The position numbers and the translations under genes are program-made. From positions 5,456,001 to 5,520,000 of the forward strand of contig NZ_AP022610.1 of NCBI RefSeq assembly GCF_010729665.1: a DNA stretch of 64,000 bases, written 5' to 3'. Shown here piece by piece: positions 31,904 through 41,323 of this stretch (positions within the stretch are counted from its first letter, which is position 1; every line of letters starts with the position of its first letter). The notes beneath the pieces are model-generated. The model saw nothing but the letters and a program-made list of their open reading frames with translations, made no database searches and was not told the DNA's origin. Source of the stretch: Mycolicibacterium madagascariense (lineage in GTDB: Bacteria > Actinomycetota > Actinomycetes > Mycobacteriales > Mycobacteriaceae).

Positions 31904-32260
31904 CTACTCGACGATGTCGAAGAACGACTCGCCGTCCTCGGGCGTGCCGTCGATCTGACCCTTGGTGATGCCGTGCACGTCGGGGTCGAGACTGTCGAGT
32001 TCGTCGTCGCTCTCGAGTTCGAGCCCGCCACCCCCGTCGGCGTCGTGCGCCTCGGTCGCTCCCTCGTCCTCGGCGCCGATCTCGGCGGTGACGTCGGGCA
32101 CCTCCTCGGCCAGTCGCTCGTCGAGGTTCTCGTCGTCCTTGGCCGGGACCCACCGCTCCGGCGGATCGGCGACGTCGTCACCGTCGTCGTTGCGGATCTC
32201 GTCGGAGTCGAGCTCCTCGGACTGTGACAGCGGGAAGTCGTCGAAATCGGAAGTGGACAT
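31904..32260 (-). CDS. acidic DUF5709-like protein
   Basis: A 118-residue, very acidic, low-complexity soluble protein (runs such as DDGDD and ESDDELDSLD). The DPPERW, ENLDERLAEEVPD pattern in the middle matches the actinobacterial DUF5709 family. No function is known. ATG 32260 (MSTSDFDD) is chosen; ATG 32269 would add three residues. It is divergent from the MarR gene, 82 bp away. Confidence 0.75.
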   Translation of the reverse strand: MSTSDFDDFPLSQSEELDSDEIRNDDGDDVADPPERWVPAKDDENLDERLAEEVPDVTAEIGAEDEGATEAHDADGGGGLELESDDELDSLDPDVHGITKGQIDGTPEDGESFFDIVE

Positions 32261-32316
32261 GTCGCCCATGTTGCCCGACGCCTGAGCGGTCAAACACCGC
32301 GACCGACGACATTTAG

Positions 32317-32329
32317 CTCTGCAACAGAG
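32317..32329 (+). promoter_or_regulatory. possible MarR operator
   Basis: CTCTG-CAA-CAGAG, a 5-bp inverted repeat, lies 13 bases upstream of the MarR start codon, next to a TATCGT that could be a -10. This is a typical place for autorepression by the regulator, but the repeat is short. Confidence 0.35.
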
Positions 32330-32342
32330 GTATCGTGGTGCG

Positions 32343-32798
32343 ATGGACACCCGCACCGATCTCGCCGCCGAGCTGCTGGGCACCGTCGGCCGCTTTCGTC
32401 GGCAGGCCAGGCGGTCGGGGGGCGCCCCGCGCATCGGCACGGGACTGCCGGAATCGCACGCCGAACTGCTCCGCCTCGTCGGACGGCAACCGGGGATCTC
32501 CGTGCGCGAGGCCGCCACCGAACTCGGCCTCGCCGCCAACACCGCCTCCACGCTGGTGTCGCGACTGTCCGGCGACGGCCTGCTGGTACGCACCGTGGAC
32601 CCCGACGACCGCCGCGTGGGCAGGCTCCGGCTGACCGAACCCGCCCAGCGCCTCGCCGACGAATCGCGGGCCGTCCGCCGCGCCGCGCTGCGCACCGCGC
32701 TCGACCGGCTCGACGCCGAGCAGCGCGACCGCCTCGGCGACGGCATCGCCGTGCTGGCCGAACTGACCCGACTGCTGCGCGAGGAGGACGACGCATGA
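32343..32798 (+). CDS. MarR-family regulator
   Basis: A 151-residue winged-helix regulator. The recognition region is SVREAATELGLAANTAS followed by LVSRLSGDGLL (about residues 55-85) with the wing DPDDRRVGRLRLT. It is the first gene of an operon with a DrrA/DrrB-like exporter: its TGA overlaps the ATG of the ATPase gene (ATGA). A local regulator of the exporter, released by the transported compound, is the usual arrangement. Confidence 0.88.
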   Translation: MDTRTDLAAELLGTVGRFRRQARRSGGAPRIGTGLPESHAELLRLVGRQPGISVREAATELGLAANTASTLVSRLSGDGLLVRTVDPDDRRVGRLRLTEPAQRLADESRAVRRAALRTALDRLDAEQRDRLGDGIAVLAELTRLLREEDDA

Positions 32799-33613
32799 CC
32801 GCTGCGATCGACTGCAGGAACCTCACCCACCACTACGGCGACTTCACCGCGGTGCACGACCTGAGCCTGCAGGTCCGCGCCGGGGAGACCATGGGATTGC
32901 TCGGCCCCAACGGTGCGGGCAAGACCACCGTCGTCCGGGTGCTGACCACGCTCACACCCGTGCAGGACGGCCAGGTGCGCGTGTTCGGGCTCGACGCCCG
33001 CCGCGACACGATGGACATCAGACACAATCTCGGCTATGTGCCACAACAGCTTTCGATCGAGGCCGCCCTGACGGGACGGCAGAACGTCGACCTCTTCGCC
33101 CGGCTGTACGACGTCCCCCGCAAGCACCGGCGGGCCCGCGTCGACGAGGCGCTGTCGGCGATGAACCTCCTCGACGTGGCGGGCAACCTCGCGGGCACCT
33201 ACTCCGGCGGCATGGTGCGCCGGCTGGAGCTCGCCCAGGCACTCGTCAACCGGCCCTCGCTGCTGATCCTCGACGAACCCACCGTCGGCCTGGATCCCAT
33301 TGCGCGCGACGGGGTGTGGTCACAGGTGGCCGACATGCAGGCCGAGTACGGCATGACGGTGCTGCTGACCACCCACTACATGGAGGAGGCCGACGCGCTG
33401 TGCGATCGCGTCGCCCTCATGCACCACGGCGTGCTGCAGGCCGTCGGCTCCCCCGCCGAGCTCAAGGCCGCGCTGAGCTCCGACGCCTCGCCGAATCCGA
33501 CGCTGGAGGACGTGTTCCGGCACTTCGCCGGGTCGGATCTGACCGAGGACTCCACCAGGCGCGGACTGCGCGAGATCCGTTCCAGCAGAAAGGTGGCCCG
33601 CCGTGTCGGTTGA
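32795..33613 (+). CDS. ABC exporter ATPase (DrrA-like)
   Basis: A 272-residue ATP-binding subunit. Walker A is GPNGAGKTT (about residues 34-42), the signature is YSGGMVRRLELA (about 133), and Walker B is LLILDEPTVGLD (about 153-164), with the switch His in TTHYMEEAD. It belongs to the drug-exporter group that includes DrrA. Its 3' end overlaps the permease gene by 11 bp. The substrate is unknown; lipid or drug export is possible. Confidence 0.92.
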   Translation: MTAAIDCRNLTHHYGDFTAVHDLSLQVRAGETMGLLGPNGAGKTTVVRVLTTLTPVQDGQVRVFGLDARRDTMDIRHNLGYVPQQLSIEAALTGRQNVDLFARLYDVPRKHRRARVDEALSAMNLLDVAGNLAGTYSGGMVRRLELAQALVNRPSLLILDEPTVGLDPIARDGVWSQVADMQAEYGMTVLLTTHYMEEADALCDRVALMHHGVLQAVGSPAELKAALSSDASPNPTLEDVFRHFAGSDLTEDSTRRGLREIRSSRKVARRVG

Positions 33614-34427
33614 TGGGACCTCCGTAACGGTCGAACTGGTCAGAGCCCCGCGGGGCGTCCGACGGGTGAACGGACTGCTGCGCCGCATGGGCGCCTTCGC
33701 ACTCGTCGAGCTGCAGAAGCTCTCCCACGACCGCACCGAGCTGTTCACGCGCATGGTGCAACCCGCCTTGTGGCTGTTGATCTTTGGGCAGACGTTCTCG
33801 CGGCTGCACGTCATCGACACCGGCAACGTGCCGTACCTCGCGTTCCTCGCCCCGGGCATCATCGCGCAGTCGGCGCTGTTCATCTCGATCTTCTACGGCA
33901 TCCAGATCGTGTGGGATCGCGACGCGGGCATCCTCGCGAAGCTGATGGTGACGCCGGCACCGCCGTCGGCACTGATCACCGGCAAGGCGTTCGCGGCGGG
34001 TGTGCGGTCGATCGCCCAGGTCGTCGGCGTCATGCTGATCGCCTACCTGATGGGCATCCACCTGACCGCCAACCCGCTGCGGATCCTGGCGGCGATGGCC
34101 GTCGTCGTCCTCGGGTCAGCGTTCTTCGCTTGTCTGTCAATGACTTTGGCGGGCCTGGTGCGCAACCGCGATCGGCTGATGGGCATCGGTCAGGCCATCA
34201 CGATGCCGCTGTTCTTCGCGTCCAACGCCCTGTATCCGGTCGACGTCATGCCGTCGTGGCTGCGGTGGCTCTCGTCGGTCAATCCCCTGAGCTACGAGGT
34301 GAATGCGCTGCGCGCGCTGCTGCTGGGGATCGCCGGGGACACCTGGGTCGACGTCGGCGTGCTGGTGCTCGCCGCGGCGCTCGGCGTCGTCACCGCGTCG
34401 ACGCTGCTACGGCGTCTCGTCAGGTGA
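33603..34427 (+). CDS. ABC-2 type exporter permease (DrrB-like)
   Basis: A 274-residue ABC-2 permease with six membrane segments between about residues 55 and 270. A conserved EALYPV-like element appears as ASNALYPVDVMP near residue 210, followed by LRWLSSVNPLSY. The GTG at 33603 overlaps the ATPase gene. It ends tail to tail with the GT39 gene, overlapping by 21 bp. Works as a dimer with the ATPase at 32795. Confidence 0.9.
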   Translation: MSVDGTSVTVELVRAPRGVRRVNGLLRRMGAFALVELQKLSHDRTELFTRMVQPALWLLIFGQTFSRLHVIDTGNVPYLAFLAPGIIAQSALFISIFYGIQIVWDRDAGILAKLMVTPAPPSALITGKAFAAGVRSIAQVVGVMLIAYLMGIHLTANPLRILAAMAVVVLGSAFFACLSMTLAGLVRNRDRLMGIGQAITMPLFFASNALYPVDVMPSWLRWLSSVNPLSYEVNALRALLLGIAGDTWVDVGVLVLAAALGVVTASTLLRRLVR

Positions 34428-36221
34428 CGGCAGGGGCTCGAGTAGGTCGTAGGCCGTGACCGGTCCGACCTCGGTGGCGCGGAAGTGCGTCCGCACCCAC
34501 GACAGGATGTCCGCGTGCGCGCCCCGCGCCGGCGCCGAGGTCTTCGGCGTCAGGTAGTACGTCACCTGGTGTCGGGCGACGTAGTCCTGGAACTGCGGCA
34601 GCGTCGGCACCGGGTCGGTGCCCGCGAAGCCGCCGATCGCCATGACCGCTGTGCCCGTGGACAATTCGAGTCCGGCCGCCGACGTCGACCGCTCGATGGC
34701 CGCCGACCACGGGGTGTCGGTGGCCTCCAGGAGTGCGTCGAGCCTCGGATTGTCCGACGGTCTCGCCTCCACGACCGCGTGCCGGGACGGCCCGACCGAG
34801 GGCCCGATGCCCTCGTGTCCCACGCCGACCGTCGCCACCGTGTAGGCCGCCGGGCCCGCCAGCGCCGCCAGCACCGCGGCGGCCAGCGCCACGCGCCGCG
34901 GCGCCGCCGGCCAGACCACCGCGACCGACGACACCACCGCGAGTAGCAGGACCGCCCACCTCAGCCACGGCGCCGACAGTGCGCCGCCACCGAGCAGCCA
35001 CCACCCGCAGAGGCCCGCCGACAGCGGGATCGCCGCCGCGACGACCCGCCACCGCAGATCCTCCCGCCGCGACCACGCCTGTTGCAGACCGATCGCGACC
35101 ACCGCGGCGACCGGAGGCGCGATGGACAGGCTGTAGTACGGGTGGACCGTGCCGTGCATGACGGACAGCACCGTCCCCACCAGGAGGAACCACCCGCCGA
35201 ACAACAGCGCGCCCGCCCGTACCAGGTCCGTGCGCGGCGCCCTGCCCCGCGCGAGCACCGCAGCCACCGTGGCCAGGACCGCGGCCGGGACGAGCCAGCC
35301 GATCTCGTAGCCGAACTCGCCCGACAGCAGGCGCAGCGGGCCCTGCGATCGCATCTCGGCGCCGTGACCGCGGCCCACCACCCGGGCCATTCCGTTGTAA
35401 CCCAGGACGAGGTTCATGAACGTGTCGTCCGTCGACCCGCCGAGATAGGGCCGCGACGCCGCGGGCCACGCCATCGTCAGGACGACGTACCACCCCGCCG
35501 ACAGCACGAACGCGACGGCCGCACCGGCGAGATGCCCGATCCGGACCCGCAGCCGCACCGGCGCCGCCACCAGGTACACCGCGGCGAAGACCGGCAGTGC
35601 CATGACGCCCTCGAGCATCTTGGCGAGGAACGCCAGTCCGAGGGCCACACCCGCGAACGCCAGCCACCGTCCCCGGCCCGACTGCAGCGCACGCACCGTG
35701 CCGTACGCGCCTGCCGTCATCAGCAGCACCATCGCCGCGTCCGGATCGTTGAAGCGGAACAGCAGTGCCGCCACCGGCGTCGCGGCCAGCGTGGCACCGG
35801 CCAGCAGACCGGCCCACGGTCCACTGATCCGACGTACCGCGCCGTAGGTCAGGGCCACGGCGGCCACGCCCATCAACGCCTGCGGTACGAGCATGCTGGC
35901 GCTGCTGAACCCGAACACCTGACCCGAGAGCCCCATCACCCACAACGACAGCGGCGGCTTGTCGACCGTGATGAACCCGTTGACGTCGACCGCGCCGAAC
36001 AGCAACGCCTTCCAGTCCTGCGAGCCGGCCTGCGCCGCCGCCGCGTAGTACTGGTTGGCCATGCCGTTGACCGTGACGTTCCTCAGGTACAGCACGGCGG
36101 TCGCCAGCAGGAGAATTGCCAGGCGGACGCGTTCCGCGGTGAAGAAGGAGGGCCGCCGCGGCTGGGGTTCCACCCCCAGGGGTTGGGTGGACGGCTCCCA
36201 TGCCTCGACGGTCTGCGTCAC
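34407..36221 (-). CDS. GT39-type membrane glycosyltransferase
   Basis: A 604-residue polytopic enzyme of the GT39/ArnT-like group, which uses polyprenyl-phosphate sugars on the outer side of the membrane. The first loop has the acidic motif region NGFITVDKPPLSLW (about residues 84-97). About 11-12 membrane segments follow, up to near residue 450, and then a soluble C-terminal domain of about 130 residues. The start is GTG 36221 (MTQTVEAWEP); GTG 36227 is also possible. It is divergent from the secreted glycosidase gene (158 bp). The acceptor is unknown; cell wall or protein glycosylation is likely. Confidence 0.87.
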   Translation of the reverse strand: MTQTVEAWEPSTQPLGVEPQPRRPSFFTAERVRLAILLLATAVLYLRNVTVNGMANQYYAAAAQAGSQDWKALLFGAVDVNGFITVDKPPLSLWVMGLSGQVFGFSSASMLVPQALMGVAAVALTYGAVRRISGPWAGLLAGATLAATPVAALLFRFNDPDAAMVLLMTAGAYGTVRALQSGRGRWLAFAGVALGLAFLAKMLEGVMALPVFAAVYLVAAPVRLRVRIGHLAGAAVAFVLSAGWYVVLTMAWPAASRPYLGGSTDDTFMNLVLGYNGMARVVGRGHGAEMRSQGPLRLLSGEFGYEIGWLVPAAVLATVAAVLARGRAPRTDLVRAGALLFGGWFLLVGTVLSVMHGTVHPYYSLSIAPPVAAVVAIGLQQAWSRREDLRWRVVAAAIPLSAGLCGWWLLGGGALSAPWLRWAVLLLAVVSSVAVVWPAAPRRVALAAAVLAALAGPAAYTVATVGVGHEGIGPSVGPSRHAVVEARPSDNPRLDALLEATDTPWSAAIERSTSAAGLELSTGTAVMAIGGFAGTDPVPTLPQFQDYVARHQVTYYLTPKTSAPARGAHADILSWVRTHFRATEVGPVTAYDLLEPLPSPDETP

Positions 36222-36379
36222 CCACACAGTGAGGCACCGCGAGATTCGGGCAACCTGTGCGCAGACGGTGAGCCTGCTGATGGTCGCTGCGCCGTAACGC
36301 CCTACCCGGTGCACGGCGACGTCTCTCGGACGGGTCTTTGCTACGTTCATGACCTCGGCTCGGCCCAAGAGGGGGAAGC

Positions 36380-37453
36380 GTGCGCAACGTCGTCAAGATC
36401 ATCGCCACCGCGGCGACGGTGGCCGCCGTCGCAGCGACCGCGGCGGTCGTCCTCCACCCGCAGGCGCGCACCGTGGCGATCGCCAAGGCGGCGATCAACT
36501 CGTCGGGCAGCACCGTCGGCATCGCCGACTCCGACATGTACGGCTACTCACCCGACGACGTCAACCGGACCCTCGACCTCATCAAGGGCGACGGCGTTCG
36601 CACGGTGCGACTGTTCATTCCGTGGCTGGACGTCGAGCCCAACCCCGGCACGTTCAACTGGGGTCAGGTCGACCTCATGGTCGACGCGGCCAACGCCCGC
36701 GGCATGTCGGTACTCGGCGGCATCACCTCCGCGCCGGCGTGGGCGACGGCCCCCGGCTCGGCCCCCGCGACCAGCCCGCCCGCGTCGGTGGACACCTACG
36801 GCGACTTCGCCGGCGCCGTCGCCGCGCGCTACCGCGGCCGGGTGTCGGCCTACGAGATCTGGAACGAACCGAACTCGGTGCTGTCCTGGACGTCGGGCCC
36901 CCAGGGGCCGGAGCCGGCCAAGTACGCGGATCTGCTGAAGGCGGCCTACCCGAAGATCAAGGCCGCGGACCCGTCGGCGACCGTCATCGGCGGCGTACTG
37001 GGATCGGTCTTCTCCCTCGGCGCCCTCACCCTCGACCCGGTGGCGTTCGTGAACCAGATGTACGCCGCGGGCGCGAAGGGCTCCTTCGACGCCCTGTCGC
37101 TGCACCCCTACCAGTACACGACCAAGTTCTCCGAGGGCGGCAGCGTGTTCGCCTCACCGCTGTCGCAGTACGACGGCATGCGCCAGGCGATGGTCGGCAA
37201 CGGCGACGGCGGCAAGAAGATCTGGGCCACCGAATACGGCGAGCCGACGTCCTCGGTCGACGAGGCGACCCAGGCCGCCTACATCACCGACTTCCTGACG
37301 AAGTGGCGCACGCTGCCCGGCGCCGGTCCGGCGTACATCTACACCACCAGGGACCGCAACACCGGCAGCGGCAACGACCTGGACACCCTCGGCATCTACC
37401 GCACCGACTGGACGCCCAAGCCGGCGGTGGACGCCGTACGGGCCTTCGCCTAG
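36380..37453 (+). CDS. secreted clan GH-A glycoside hydrolase
   Basis: A 357-residue exported enzyme with a signal/anchor helix at residues 8-26. The TIM-barrel has the acid/base Glu163 in EIWNEPN and the nucleophile Glu285 in ATEYGEP, the clan GH-A pattern; GH5 or GH39-like. The substrate could be a plant or cell-wall beta-glycan, or the cell's own glycolipids. GTG 36380 has a purine-rich AGAGGGGGAAG stretch directly upstream. It lies 1 bp from the maltokinase stop, tail to tail, and divergent from GT39. Confidence 0.85.
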   Translation: MRNVVKIIATAATVAAVAATAAVVLHPQARTVAIAKAAINSSGSTVGIADSDMYGYSPDDVNRTLDLIKGDGVRTVRLFIPWLDVEPNPGTFNWGQVDLMVDAANARGMSVLGGITSAPAWATAPGSAPATSPPASVDTYGDFAGAVAARYRGRVSAYEIWNEPNSVLSWTSGPQGPEPAKYADLLKAAYPKIKAADPSATVIGGVLGSVFSLGALTLDPVAFVNQMYAAGAKGSFDALSLHPYQYTTKFSEGGSVFASPLSQYDGMRQAMVGNGDGGKKIWATEYGEPTSSVDEATQAAYITDFLTKWRTLPGAGPAYIYTTRDRNTGSGNDLDTLGIYRTDWTPKPAVDAVRAFA

Positions 37454-37454
37454 C

Positions 37455-38756
37455 TCAGCCGACCAGGCGCGCGATCGACGCCATCGGGATGGGGAGCCAC
37501 GTCGGGCGGTACCGCGCCTCGTAGCCCGCCTCGTACACCGCCTTGTCGAGTTCGTAGGCGGCCAGCGGGCCTGCGGAGTCCCGCGGATCGCTCCCCGCCG
37601 CGGCGGCGTAGCCGTCGCAGAACGCCGCGCAGTTCGCGTCCACCCACGCCCTGGCGCGCTCCTCGAGCCGCTCGTCGGGTTCGCCGTCCCCCTCGACGAG
37701 GCGCTGGTAGGCCGCGTATTCGTAGGAGCGCAGCACACCCGCCACGTCGCGCAGCGCGGAGTCCGGCCTGCGCCGGTCCTCGAGCGGCTGGCCGGGTTCG
37801 CCCTCGAAGTCGATGACGAGCCAGCGGTCCGGCGTGCGCAGGACCTGCCCGAGGTGCAGATCGCCGTGCACCCGCTGCACGGTCAGCACCTCCTCGGAGA
37901 GCTTGCGGTAGCGCTCCTCGATCAGCGGTCGGTACTGCTCGACGGCGGGCACCGTGGCCGCGATGGCGTGCAGCCGCTGCAGCAGCGTGTCGACGGGGAA
38001 CGGCACGCGCGTCGTGCCGAGGGCATCGGCCAGCGTGCGGTGCACCGAGGCGACGGCCTCCCCCAGCCGACGGGACTCCGCGACGAAGTCAGTGCCCCCG
38101 TTGGCGCCCGCCAGGTCGCGGGTGCTCGCGGTCGCCGTGTCCCAGCCCTCCGACGACCCGGCCGCGAACTCGGTGACCATCCCGAGCGAGTAGGACTCGC
38201 CGTCGAACGTCGTCTCGAAGGATCCGAGCAGCCGCGCCACGTGCGGGTTGCCCGCGCGGGCCAGTTCGCGGTTGAGCTCGATGTCGGGGTTGATGCCGGG
38301 GGTGACGCGGCGGAACACCTTGAACATCGCCGCGTCGTCGAACACCACGCTGGTGTTGCTCTGCTCCGCGCCGATGACCCGGCCCTCGGCGTGCGTCGGC
38401 AGGTGCGCGTCCGGTTCCCTGATGAATCGCAAGGGTCCGACCGACGCCGACTCGTCGACGAGGGACAGCAGGTACTGCGCCGTCGCGGGGTCGTACAGCG
38501 CGTCGTAGGCCGTGCGGTCGCCGACGCTGCCGATGACGGCGGTGTTCCCCGCCGGACCGTCGGCCCAGCGCACCAGGAGTTGGTAGCGGGCGGAGGCGGC
38601 GTCGGCGTAGTGGACGTCCAGGAGCAGCAGGTCGAGATCGTCGCGCAGGGGAACCGTCTCACCGACCCGGACGTCGGTCAGGGTGCGGCCGCGTCCCGCG
38701 TACCACCGCTGAGTGGGAAGCCACTGGTCGAATGGGAGCTGCGTCGACTGAGTCAT
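37455..38756 (-). CDS. mak: maltokinase
   Basis: A 433-residue kinase making maltose 1-phosphate from maltose and ATP for the GlgE glucan pathway. The kinase core has [10 protein letters not shown] (about residues 296-305) with the catalytic Asp, and the metal-binding VIDFEGEP (about 318). The N-terminal cap opens [18 protein letters not shown], typical of mycobacterial Mak. ATG 38756. TreS, which normally precedes or is fused to Mak, is not next to it; the upstream neighbour is a divergent HugZ-like gene 103 bp away. Confidence 0.94.
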   Translation of the reverse strand: MTQSTQLPFDQWLPTQRWYAGRGRTLTDVRVGETVPLRDDLDLLLLDVHYADAASARYQLLVRWADGPAGNTAVIGSVGDRTAYDALYDPATAQYLLSLVDESASVGPLRFIREPDAHLPTHAEGRVIGAEQSNTSVVFDDAAMFKVFRRVTPGINPDIELNRELARAGNPHVARLLGSFETTFDGESYSLGMVTEFAAGSSEGWDTATASTRDLAGANGGTDFVAESRRLGEAVASVHRTLADALGTTRVPFPVDTLLQRLHAIAATVPAVEQYRPLIEERYRKLSEEVLTVQRVHGDLHLGQVLRTPDRWLVIDFEGEPGQPLEDRRRPDSALRDVAGVLRSYEYAAYQRLVEGDGEPDERLEERARAWVDANCAAFCDGYAAAAGSDPRDSAGPLAAYELDKAVYEAGYEARYRPTWLPIPMASIARLVG

Positions 38757-38859
38757 CAGTCTTCAAAGCTACCCACGGCCCACGGCTTTGAATCAGTGCG
38801 CGGGCGCACCCCGGATTCAGGCCGTATGACGTGGCACGACCCCGCGGTAAGGTGCTGAC

Positions 38860-39672
38860 GTGGCATCCGGTGACCTGCGCGACCATGGCGACCCCGGCGA
38901 CGCGCCGTCGATCCCACCCCCGCTGACCGCACCTTCCGCCGCCTCGACGCGCCCGTCGGCCGCCGAGGAGGCCCGCACGATTGCGGCGTCGACCAACACC
39001 GGCACCCTGGCGACGTTGACCGCGGCCGGTGATCCGTGGGCGTCGTTCGTCACCTACGGACTGCTGGGCGGCGCACCCGTGCTGTGCGTGTCGAATCTCG
39101 CCGAACACGGCCGCAACCTGGCGGGTGACCCGCGCGCCAGCATCGCCATCGTCGCCGCCGCCACCGACAGCGACCCGCTGGCCAACTCGCGGATCACCCT
39201 GGCGGGCGTGGTCGAGCGGCCCACCGGCGACGAACTTGCCGCCGCCCGTCAGGCGCACCTCGACGCCGTCCCCGCGGCGAAGTACTACCTCGACTACAGC
39301 GACTTCACCCTCTGGGTGTTGCGGGTCGACCGGGTCCGCTGGGTCGGCGGCTACGGGCGGATGGATTCGGCCAGCGGTGCGGATTACGCTGCGGCGCAAC
39401 CGGATCCGGTCCTCGCGATCGCCGCGGGGGCCATCGCCCACCTCAACGCCGACCACGCCGAGGCGCTCCTCGCCATGGCCAGGAACCTCGGCGGCTACCC
39501 CGACGCCACGGCCGCCACGTGCACGGGGGCCGACCGGTACGGGCTCGACCTCAAGGTGACCACCCCGCGCGGCCTCGCGTACCCCCGCATCTCCTACGCC
39601 GAGCGGATCGACGACTACGACCAATTGCGGCCGGCCACGGTCGAATTGACCCGGCGGGCGCGGCAGGGCTGA
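38860..39672 (+). CDS. HugZ/PPOX-like protein with DUF2470
   Basis: A 270-residue protein. An N-terminal split-barrel (about residues 32-165; TLATLTAAGDPWASFV, LAEHGRNLAGDPRAS) is followed by a DUF2470 domain with the haem-pocket-type HLNADHAEALLAMA (about 192-205). This architecture occurs in HugZ-type haem oxygenases and related flavin or haem binders. GTG 38860. The first 30 residues are Pro/Ala-rich and probably disordered. It probably forms an operon with the phosphoribosyltransferase 24 bp downstream. Confidence 0.85.
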   Translation: MASGDLRDHGDPGDAPSIPPPLTAPSAASTRPSAAEEARTIAASTNTGTLATLTAAGDPWASFVTYGLLGGAPVLCVSNLAEHGRNLAGDPRASIAIVAAATDSDPLANSRITLAGVVERPTGDELAAARQAHLDAVPAAKYYLDYSDFTLWVLRVDRVRWVGGYGRMDSASGADYAAAQPDPVLAIAAGAIAHLNADHAEALLAMARNLGGYPDATAATCTGADRYGLDLKVTTPRGLAYPRISYAERIDDYDQLRPATVELTRRARQG

Positions 39673-39696
39673 GCGGCCGTGTCCTACGATCGCTGC

Positions 39697-40266
39697 GTGC
39701 CCGACCGCCCCGATACCTGGCAAGCCGCGTTCGACCTCATTCGCACCCGCGGGTACGAGCGCCGCGAGGAGCCGTTCAGACTGGCCAGCGGCCAGCTGAG
39801 CCATGACTACATCGACGGCAAGTACGCCATCGACACCGGCGAGCGACTGACCATCGTCAGCCGGGCCGTCGCCGATCTGGCCGCGCGCTCGGGCATCGAG
39901 TTCGACGCCGTCGGCGGCCTGACCATGGGTGCCGATCCGCTGGCCCACGGCATCGCCATGGTGACCGGCAAGGCGTGGTTCTCGGTGCGCAAGGAGCAGA
40001 AGCAGCGCGGCCGCGAGCAGTGGATCGAGGGCACCCGTCTCGAGCCGGGCACCCGCGTGCTGCTGGTCGACGACGTCATCAGCACCGGCGGATCCACCGA
40101 GATCGCCTTCGACCGGGCGGTGGCGGCGGGGGCGGTCGTCAGCGGCGTGATCCCGATGGTCGACCGCGGGGACGTCGCGGCGGGGCGGTTCGCGCGGCGC
40201 AACGTCCCGTTCGCGGCGTTGGTGACCTACCGCGATCTCGGCATCGAACCGGTCAAGGACGTCTGA
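39697..40266 (+). CDS. orotate-phosphoribosyltransferase-like PRTase
   Basis: A 189-residue type I phosphoribosyltransferase. The PRPP loop is VLLVDDVISTGGST (about residues 118-131), and VGGLTMGADPLAHG with VRKEQKQRG supplies the other PRPP contacts of the PyrE family. The sequence differs clearly from what I recall of mycobacterial PyrE, so this may be a paralogue acting in salvage rather than the main PyrE. GTG 39697 (MPDRPDTW) is preferred; GTG 39679 is also in frame. It follows the HugZ-like gene and is convergent with an ABC operon. Confidence 0.8.
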   Translation: MPDRPDTWQAAFDLIRTRGYERREEPFRLASGQLSHDYIDGKYAIDTGERLTIVSRAVADLAARSGIEFDAVGGLTMGADPLAHGIAMVTGKAWFSVRKEQKQRGREQWIEGTRLEPGTRVLLVDDVISTGGSTEIAFDRAVAAGAVVSGVIPMVDRGDVAAGRFARRNVPFAALVTYRDLGIEPVKDV

Positions 40267-40276
40267 GCGTTCGCGA

Positions 40277-41323
40277 TCACGGCCCGGGGACGACGAGCAC
40301 CTCGGTGGCCGACGTCCCCACGGCGACGCGCTGGCCCGGGGTGAAGTCCCGCGCCGGTGCACTCGCGAGCTGCGCGTCGACCACCGCGCCGCCCGGCAGC
40401 TCGACGTAGACCCGCGAGATCGGCCCGAGGAACGCGACGGACCGCACGGTCGCCGCACCCGCGTCGTCGGCGGTGAGCGTGATCGACTCCGGGCGCACCA
40501 GCGCCGTGCCCTCCCCCGACCCGATCGACCCGGCCAGCGTCGTCACCTCGGTGCCGAACACGCTCGCCCGGCCCGCCGACACGGTGGCGGGCACCCTGTT
40601 GTTCAGCCCGACGAATTCCGCGACGAACGGCGTCGCCGGATTGGCGTAGACCTCGGCGGGCGTCGCGAGCTGCTCGAGGCGCCCCCTGCTCATCACCCCC
40701 ACCCGGTCGGCCACCGCGAGCGCCTCCTCCTGGTCGTGGGTGACGAACAGCGTCGTCGTGCCCACGTCGAGCTGCACCCGGCGGATCTCGTCGCGGAGCT
40801 GGCTGCGCACCTTGGCGTCGAGCGCCGAGAGCGGCTCGTCGAGCAGCAGGACCCGCGGCCGGATCGCCAGCGCCCGCGCGAGCGCCACCCGCTGCTGCTG
40901 ACCACCCGACATCTCCGAGGCGTACTTGTCCGCGTGCTCGGAAAGCCCTACCAGCTCCAGCATTTCGGCCGCGCGCGTGCTGCGGTCGGCCTTGCCGGCG
41001 CCCCGCATCTTCAGTCCGAAGGCCACGTTCTGCGCCGCGGTCAGATGCGGGAAGAGGCTGTAGGCCTGGAACACCATGCCCATGTCGCGCTTGTTGGCGG
41101 GCACGGAGGTGAGGTCTCGACCGTCGACGGTGACGGTGCCGGAGGTGGCCTCGTCGAGACCGGCGAGGATGCGCAGCGCCGTGGTCTTGCCGCAGCCGGA
41201 CGGTCCGAGCAGCGCCACGAACTCGCCGGGTTCCATCCGCAGGTTCAACCCGTCGAGCGCCTTCACCGCGCCGTAGGTTCTGGTGAGGTCGGTCAGCTCG
41301 ACCGCGACGCCCGCCGGGCTCAT
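40277..41323 (-). CDS. ABC importer ATPase with TOBE domain
   Basis: A 348-residue ATPase of the spermidine/iron/phosphonate-type importers. Walker A is GPSGCGKTT (about residues 40-48), the signature is MSGGQQQRVALARA (about 138), Walker B is LLLDEPLSALD, and the C-terminal about 100 residues form a TOBE domain. ATG 41323 follows AAGGAGG with a 6-base spacer and overlaps the permease stop (ATGA). The last gene of a three-gene operon that lacks a binding protein within the window. Substrate undetermined. Confidence 0.93.
   Translation of the reverse strand: MSPAGVAVELTDLTRTYGAVKALDGLNLRMEPGEFVALLGPSGCGKTTALRILAGLDEATSGTVTVDGRDLTSVPANKRDMGMVFQAYSLFPHLTAAQNVAFGLKMRGAGKADRSTRAAEMLELVGLSEHADKYASEMSGGQQQRVALARALAIRPRVLLLDEPLSALDAKVRSQLRDEIRRVQLDVGTTTLFVTHDQEEALAVADRVGVMSRGRLEQLATPAEVYANPATPFVAEFVGLNNRVPATVSAGRASVFGTEVTTLAGSIGSGEGTALVRPESITLTADDAGAATVRSVAFLGPISRVYVELPGGAVVDAQLASAPARDFTPGQRVAVGTSATEVLVVPGP

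Noticed and set aside
32251..32262. GGACATGTCG near the DUF5709 start as a third GGACA-NN-TGTCC site
   Set aside because: The halves overlap without the 2-base spacer and the second half is TGTCG, so it does not match the motif; it is mostly start-region coding sequence.
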